A stretch of DNA of 64,000 bases from Chryseobacterium angstadtii (lineage in GTDB: Bacteria; Bacteroidota; Bacteroidia; Flavobacteriales; Weeksellaceae). Location: contig NZ_LFND01000002.1 in NCBI RefSeq assembly GCF_001045465.1, positions 372,001-436,000 of the forward strand. The letters run 5' to 3'. Numbering within the stretch: position 1 is the stretch's first letter; each line of letters begins with the position of its first letter. The position numbers and the translations under genes were made by a program. Of the stretch, positions 60,826 to 64,000 are shown piece after piece. The notes beneath the pieces were generated by a model. It was given only the letters and a program-made list of their open reading frames with translations. It was not told where the DNA came from and did no database searches.

Positions 60826-60855
60826 GGTATAAATAATAAAAAGTTGAAGATTAAT

Positions 60856-61632
60856 TTAAAGTACTTTTTCCACCGTAACAAAGCTGTTATTAATGACGTT
60901 ATAGGCAGTTGTCCCTCCAATTTCGGAAATTGCTTCCAGAGTTATATACTGTCCCTGAACAATATACACTGAAAAATCTAAACTGATTTTCCGGATGGTA
61001 CCATCAAAATTCACGGTACTTTCCAGAAGCTGAAATCTCTTGACATCGTTGACATATAAACTGGCTCCTAATCTGCTGCTGAATGTTCCTGCTGCCCCTG
61101 TAAAATTTAAACTTACATTCACTCTGTACAATCCGCTCTGACGGATATAAAGCCTGTTCAGGTCTGCACCTGTTGTTGCTGCATTCGTTTTAAGTTTTAA
61201 AGGGTCTGCTAAAAAATTAGTCTTATCAATCAAAGGATTAATAGGAAGCATAACAGCGCCTGTACTTGTACTCACCGGATTTATTGAAAATCTGGAAACG
61301 TTATCCGATTCTATTTCAAAGGCTTTACTCCAGACGAGCCCGTCAAATACCATTACCTGGCCTGTGCTCTTTACAAACAGGAGCATTCCGCGCAATGCTT
61401 CTATTCTGGTTGAAGGGGTATCTACGCCTGTGTTAGGTAAATCCGTAAGCGTTTCAACTGCGGGTAAGCCAAAACCTTTGACGCCTGTAGCTTCGTTTGC
61501 ATTCGTGATATACATCATTACCTGATCATTACCATTCGCATTGGAATCAGGATTGGGTATATTGGTAAAATTGACTTGTGCACTGTACATAGTGAATGAA
61601 ACCATGAACAGGCAGAATATGTATTTTTTCAT
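60856..61632 (-). CDS. Secreted protein with C-terminal beta-sandwich
   Basis: A 258-residue exported protein (signal ending FTMYSAQ). The N-terminal part has GMLLFVKSTGQVMVFDGLVW, as in other secreted proteins here. The C-terminal 140 residues (YIRQSGLYRVNVSLNFTGAA, KISLDFSVYIVQGQYITLEAI) resemble a C1q/TNF-like jelly-roll beta-sandwich. It is the last of three genes with 1-2-base gaps, so they form an operon. A structural or adhesive role is inferred. Confidence 0.75.
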   Translation of the reverse strand: MKKYIFCLFMVSFTMYSAQVNFTNIPNPDSNANGNDQVMMYITNANEATGVKGFGLPAVETLTDLPNTGVDTPSTRIEALRGMLLFVKSTGQVMVFDGLVWSKAFEIESDNVSRFSINPVSTSTGAVMLPINPLIDKTNFLADPLKLKTNAATTGADLNRLYIRQSGLYRVNVSLNFTGAAGTFSSRLGASLYVNDVKRFQLLESTVNFDGTIRKISLDFSVYIVQGQYITLEAISEIGGTTAYNVINNSFVTVEKVL

Positions 61633-61634
61633 TG

Positions 61635-62462
61635 TTAGTAGGCTTTAATTAAACGTGCTCCGATATATGAGTTGATAGAGTTGCTATCTGTCCCGTAAGC
61701 AGCCATAGATCCTCCTGAACCTCCAACTGTTGTTATTGTAGGAACAACTCTCAGTTCAGCACCTGTGGGTAAGGATATGGTTTGGGCAAAACTGGATGTT
61801 TTACTTCCCTGCGTATCTACAATAAATACGAGAGAATAATTCGTCTTGGTTACAATGGTTTCCCAGTCTGAAGCCGGCGTATACTTGACCTGTAATGTTA
61901 ATTTAAATTCTGTAACACCCACCTGAGCACCCACACTGCCTCCCGTAAAGCCAAGAGCTGCAGCTACATCGTACATTCCATTTTGTTTAATAGTTACAGA
62001 GCTTACATTTTTCAGAAGCAGGTTATCCACAAGCACCTGGCTTTTATTGTCCGGGGCAAGATAAACCGGAGCCCCCAGAGAAAGACATATCCCAAGACCA
62101 AAAGCAAAACAAGGGATGGTAATTCCCGAAGAAATGCCCAGTCTTGAACCTTTAGGCTGAAAAATACCCTGAATCTGTCTTGCTGGATTCCAGGCAAAAC
62201 CGTCATACTTATAATATTGGTCATCCGTTTTATTGTAAATAAGACCTCCTACAAGATTGGGATAGTCGCTAAATACATCTGGAGATGATGCATCATACTT
62301 TGGAAAAGCAGTATAGGTCGTAGAAAATGGTAAGATTATCCCTTTTGCTCCATCCTTTACTTTCACGATATTCTGATTGCTTACCACATTATCGCCAATC
62401 ACTACCTGTGCGTTTAAACCATATTGAAATAAAAGCACTACAATTAATATGAACTTTTTCAT
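61635..62462 (-). CDS. Secreted protein with C-terminal beta-sandwich
   Basis: A 275-residue exported protein (signal ending GLNAQ). The N-terminal module reads GGLIYNKTDDQYYKYDGFAW, parallel to its neighbours. The C-terminal 150 residues (VTIKQNGMYDVAAALGFTGG, TEFKLTLQVKYTPASDWETI) again fit a C1q-like sandwich. It is the middle gene of the operon, with a 1-base gap upstream and a 2-base gap downstream. Confidence 0.75.
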   Translation of the reverse strand: MKKFILIVVLLFQYGLNAQVVIGDNVVSNQNIVKVKDGAKGIILPFSTTYTAFPKYDASSPDVFSDYPNLVGGLIYNKTDDQYYKYDGFAWNPARQIQGIFQPKGSRLGISSGITIPCFAFGLGICLSLGAPVYLAPDNKSQVLVDNLLLKNVSSVTIKQNGMYDVAAALGFTGGSVGAQVGVTEFKLTLQVKYTPASDWETIVTKTNYSLVFIVDTQGSKTSSFAQTISLPTGAELRVVPTITTVGGSGGSMAAYGTDSNSINSYIGARLIKAY

Positions 62463-62463
62463 T

Positions 62464-63387
62464 TTATTGCATATTTATTTTTTCAACAATAATTTCTGAC
62501 ACCGCATTTCCGGTGGTATTCATTGAAAAAGACAGTACATTCCCTCCAATAACTCCGGTACAAACGCCGGATCCTATGTTCTGATTACCATAAAACCTAA
62601 GACGCAAGTTATCTCCGGCTTCAAAGCTTCCTATATAAGTAAGAACCAATGACTGTCCTACATCAATGGCACCCGGCGATAAACTTCCTAAGGATAAGGC
62701 CCCACTGGTAGAGCTCGTCGTATTGTTGGTAATAGGTCTCCAGGTAGTCGGAGCGGCCGCAGTACTTGTTTCCATATCTACTTTTGAGTATAGGTTGATT
62801 GTTACACCTGCACAGAGAGAGGGTGTCTTCACGTCAATGGCACCACTTTTAAAGGAGACCTTGTACAATCCTCTTGTTTTAATGTTAATGATATTACTGG
62901 TAGCAGCGGCAAGCGAAACATCTGCCGTAATATCATTATAACTTGGACTGGCATTGGTAAAAGGGACATCTATTGCTCCGCCTCCAAGTGGACAAAGCCT
63001 GTTTACACCTCCACATCCTAATCCGCAGGTTCCACAATCTGCAGTGATGGCGGCGCTTCTTATAAAACGGGCCATTTTGTTGTTTTTCAAAGTCGTTACG
63101 ATGGGATCTGATATTTTCCAGGTAGTTCCATCGTTTTGTACAATACTTCCGGTTTCCCTGTTGAAAATAATGGAACTCTGGGTACCATTTCCTGTGGTAC
63201 CTGAAGCAGAGGCTGGCAATGCTAGAGCGGTATTAGACCGGGGCATTCTGGCTGCCGTGTTGTCTTCTTTTACATGCAATAATACCCTGGAATCGGGCTG
63301 AAAACCGGGACTTTTAGCTATCCCTACTTGTGCGTTCATCCCTATACAAAATAGTACAGGGAGTAAACGGAAATAATTGTTTTTCAT
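62464..63387 (-). CDS. Secreted protein with C-terminal beta-sandwich, Cys-rich segment
   Basis: A protein of 307 residues from ATG 63387, which gives a clean signal peptide (MKNNYFRLLPVLFCIGMNAQ); an upstream TTG at 63405 is rejected. The N-terminal module has SSIIFNRETGSIVQNDGTTW. A short Cys-rich segment (ADCGTCGLGCGG) sits before a long beta-rich domain with several GAIDV/GLYKV strands. It is the first gene of the three-gene operon. The neighbours suggest related surface or matrix proteins. Confidence 0.75.
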   Translation of the reverse strand: MKNNYFRLLPVLFCIGMNAQVGIAKSPGFQPDSRVLLHVKEDNTAARMPRSNTALALPASASGTTGNGTQSSIIFNRETGSIVQNDGTTWKISDPIVTTLKNNKMARFIRSAAITADCGTCGLGCGGVNRLCPLGGGAIDVPFTNASPSYNDITADVSLAAATSNIINIKTRGLYKVSFKSGAIDVKTPSLCAGVTINLYSKVDMETSTAAAPTTWRPITNNTTSSTSGALSLGSLSPGAIDVGQSLVLTYIGSFEAGDNLRLRFYGNQNIGSGVCTGVIGGNVLSFSMNTTGNAVSEIIVEKINMQ

Positions 63388-63597
63388 ATTGTAATTTTTT
63401 ATCAATATTTGCTATTTCCAATTTAAAAAATATTATAAATCAAAACAAAATATTAGTAAAAAATATTTATTAAATAAAAAAACTGAATAAAAATGTAGGT
63501 TTTAAAGGGGATTGAGAGGTAAATTAAAAATAGTAAAATTGAAAAAAACAACATAATATTTCACTATATGTTGAATTTATTAAATTTTGGAGCTAAA

Positions 63598-63633
63598 AAA
63601 ATCACGATTTTCTGTCTCTGAAATCGTGATTTT
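63598..63633 (-). terminator. Terminator of the last gene
   Basis: 13-base perfect arms AAAATCACGATTT / AAATCGTGATTTT, 24 bases below the stop at 63658. The 63634-63657 gap and 63388-63597 hold no gene. Confidence 0.85.
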
Positions 63634-63657
63634 ATATTTTGTTGAAAATTTCTGATA

Positions 63658-64000
63658 CTATTTGCGTACCCTTTTCGGTTTTTTTGCTTCTTCTTTAGCT
63701 TTTTCTTTATCTATAGCATCCTGAGCCTGGTTGAAGAGTTCATTATCCGCAGTATACTTTATTTCCTCATAATTTGGGGTATCCACTAAAATATCCTGCC
63801 ATTTTCTGATCCGGTCTTTGGTATTCCAGTTGAAATCAGAGAATTTTCTTTTGTCAGGTTCTATCTTACTCATCGGATAGGTGTCTGAATTGGCCCCGAT
63901 GCTGCAGGAAATAATCTGTAAGGTTCTTTCTTCGAATAGAGCTCCAATGATTCCGCATGTAGAAAGGGTAATTCCTATTCTTTCCGGTTTTTTGGTTTCC
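63658..64000 (-). CDS. C-terminal part of a hypothetical protein (partial)
   Basis: The frame is open from base 64000 to the stop at 63658 (minus), so the start lies outside the window. The visible residues include STCGIIGALFEE and SCSIGANSDTYPMSKIEPDK, and the end is a Lys-rich helical tail (AIDKEKAKEEAKKPKRVRK). An internal Met (63873) would give a 71-residue protein, but upstream codons are in frame and look coding. No family is recognised. Confidence 0.65.
   Translation of the reverse strand, partial: ETKKPERIGITLSTCGIIGALFEERTLQIISCSIGANSDTYPMSKIEPDKRKFSDFNWNTKDRIRKWQDILVDTPNYEEIKYTADNELFNQAQDAIDKEKAKEEAKKPKRVRK

Noticed and set aside
63658..63873. A complete 71-residue gene at the right edge
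   Set aside because: The frame continues open to base 64000 with coding-like residues (STCGIIGALFEE), so it is better read as the C-terminus of a longer gene.

Overview
The window looks like chromosomal sequence of a Flavobacteriia member, most likely Chryseobacterium or a close Weeksellaceae relative. It is AT-rich. It carries a Bacteroidota-type RNase P RNA, a SusC/SusD pair, many secreted proteins whose signal peptides end in -YAQ or -NAQ, lipoproteins with short lipoboxes, and many promoters of the Bacteroidota form TAnnTTTG. I see no prophage, insertion sequence, CRISPR array, tRNA or rRNA.

Layout. 1-3.3 kb: an array of small secreted paralogues (the first cut by the window edge), a lipoprotein and a YadA-head-like repeat protein. 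3.75-5.6 kb: rnpB (minus) and a divergent ECF sigma factor with a membrane partner, separated by a 36-bp inverted repeat. 5.7-10.8 kb: an acyl-CoA synthetase, rpoN and asnS. 10.9-15.8 kb: secreted and membrane proteins, an HTH regulator and a TlpA-like lipoprotein. 16.1-20.5 kb: a susC-susD pair in which susC has an in-frame TAA 51 codons before its natural end. 21-24.1 kb: rimM, rpsP, a nitroreductase, a GreA-like factor and an SRPBCC protein. 24.4-34.3 kb: M3 peptidase, small lipoproteins, lactonase, two class C serine hydrolases. 34.6-36.6 kb: MFS exporter and TetR repressor with matching operators. 36.7-43.6 kb: mixed accessory genes, including a second TetR with a 26-bp palindromic operator facing a small membrane-protein pair.

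43.9-45.3 kb: tyrS behind a leader that reads as classic transcription attenuation, with a 31-codon leader peptide holding tandem Tyr codons, an alternative pairing segment and an intrinsic terminator. 45.3-47.2 kb: exonuclease, hypothetical protein, acetyltransferase. 47.4-53.2 kb: a six-gene TerD-TerD-TerY-TerY-PP2C-kinase operon, which is a TerY-P type Ter stress-response module. 53.5-57.3 kb: a flippase-like protein, panD, HU, pdxH and yqgE. 57.4-60.7 kb: amidase, class IV aminotransferase, START-like protein and class III aminotransferase. 60.9-63.4 kb: three tightly packed secreted proteins. The last gene (minus) runs off the right edge.

The features that most deserve follow-up are the tyrS attenuator, the TerY-P operon with two TerY and two TerD proteins, the interrupted susC, three promoters that imply leaderless mRNAs (tetR, panD, yqgE), two TetR operator systems, and several dispersed inverted repeats. 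One of these repeats supplies the last codons of an acetyltransferase gene.
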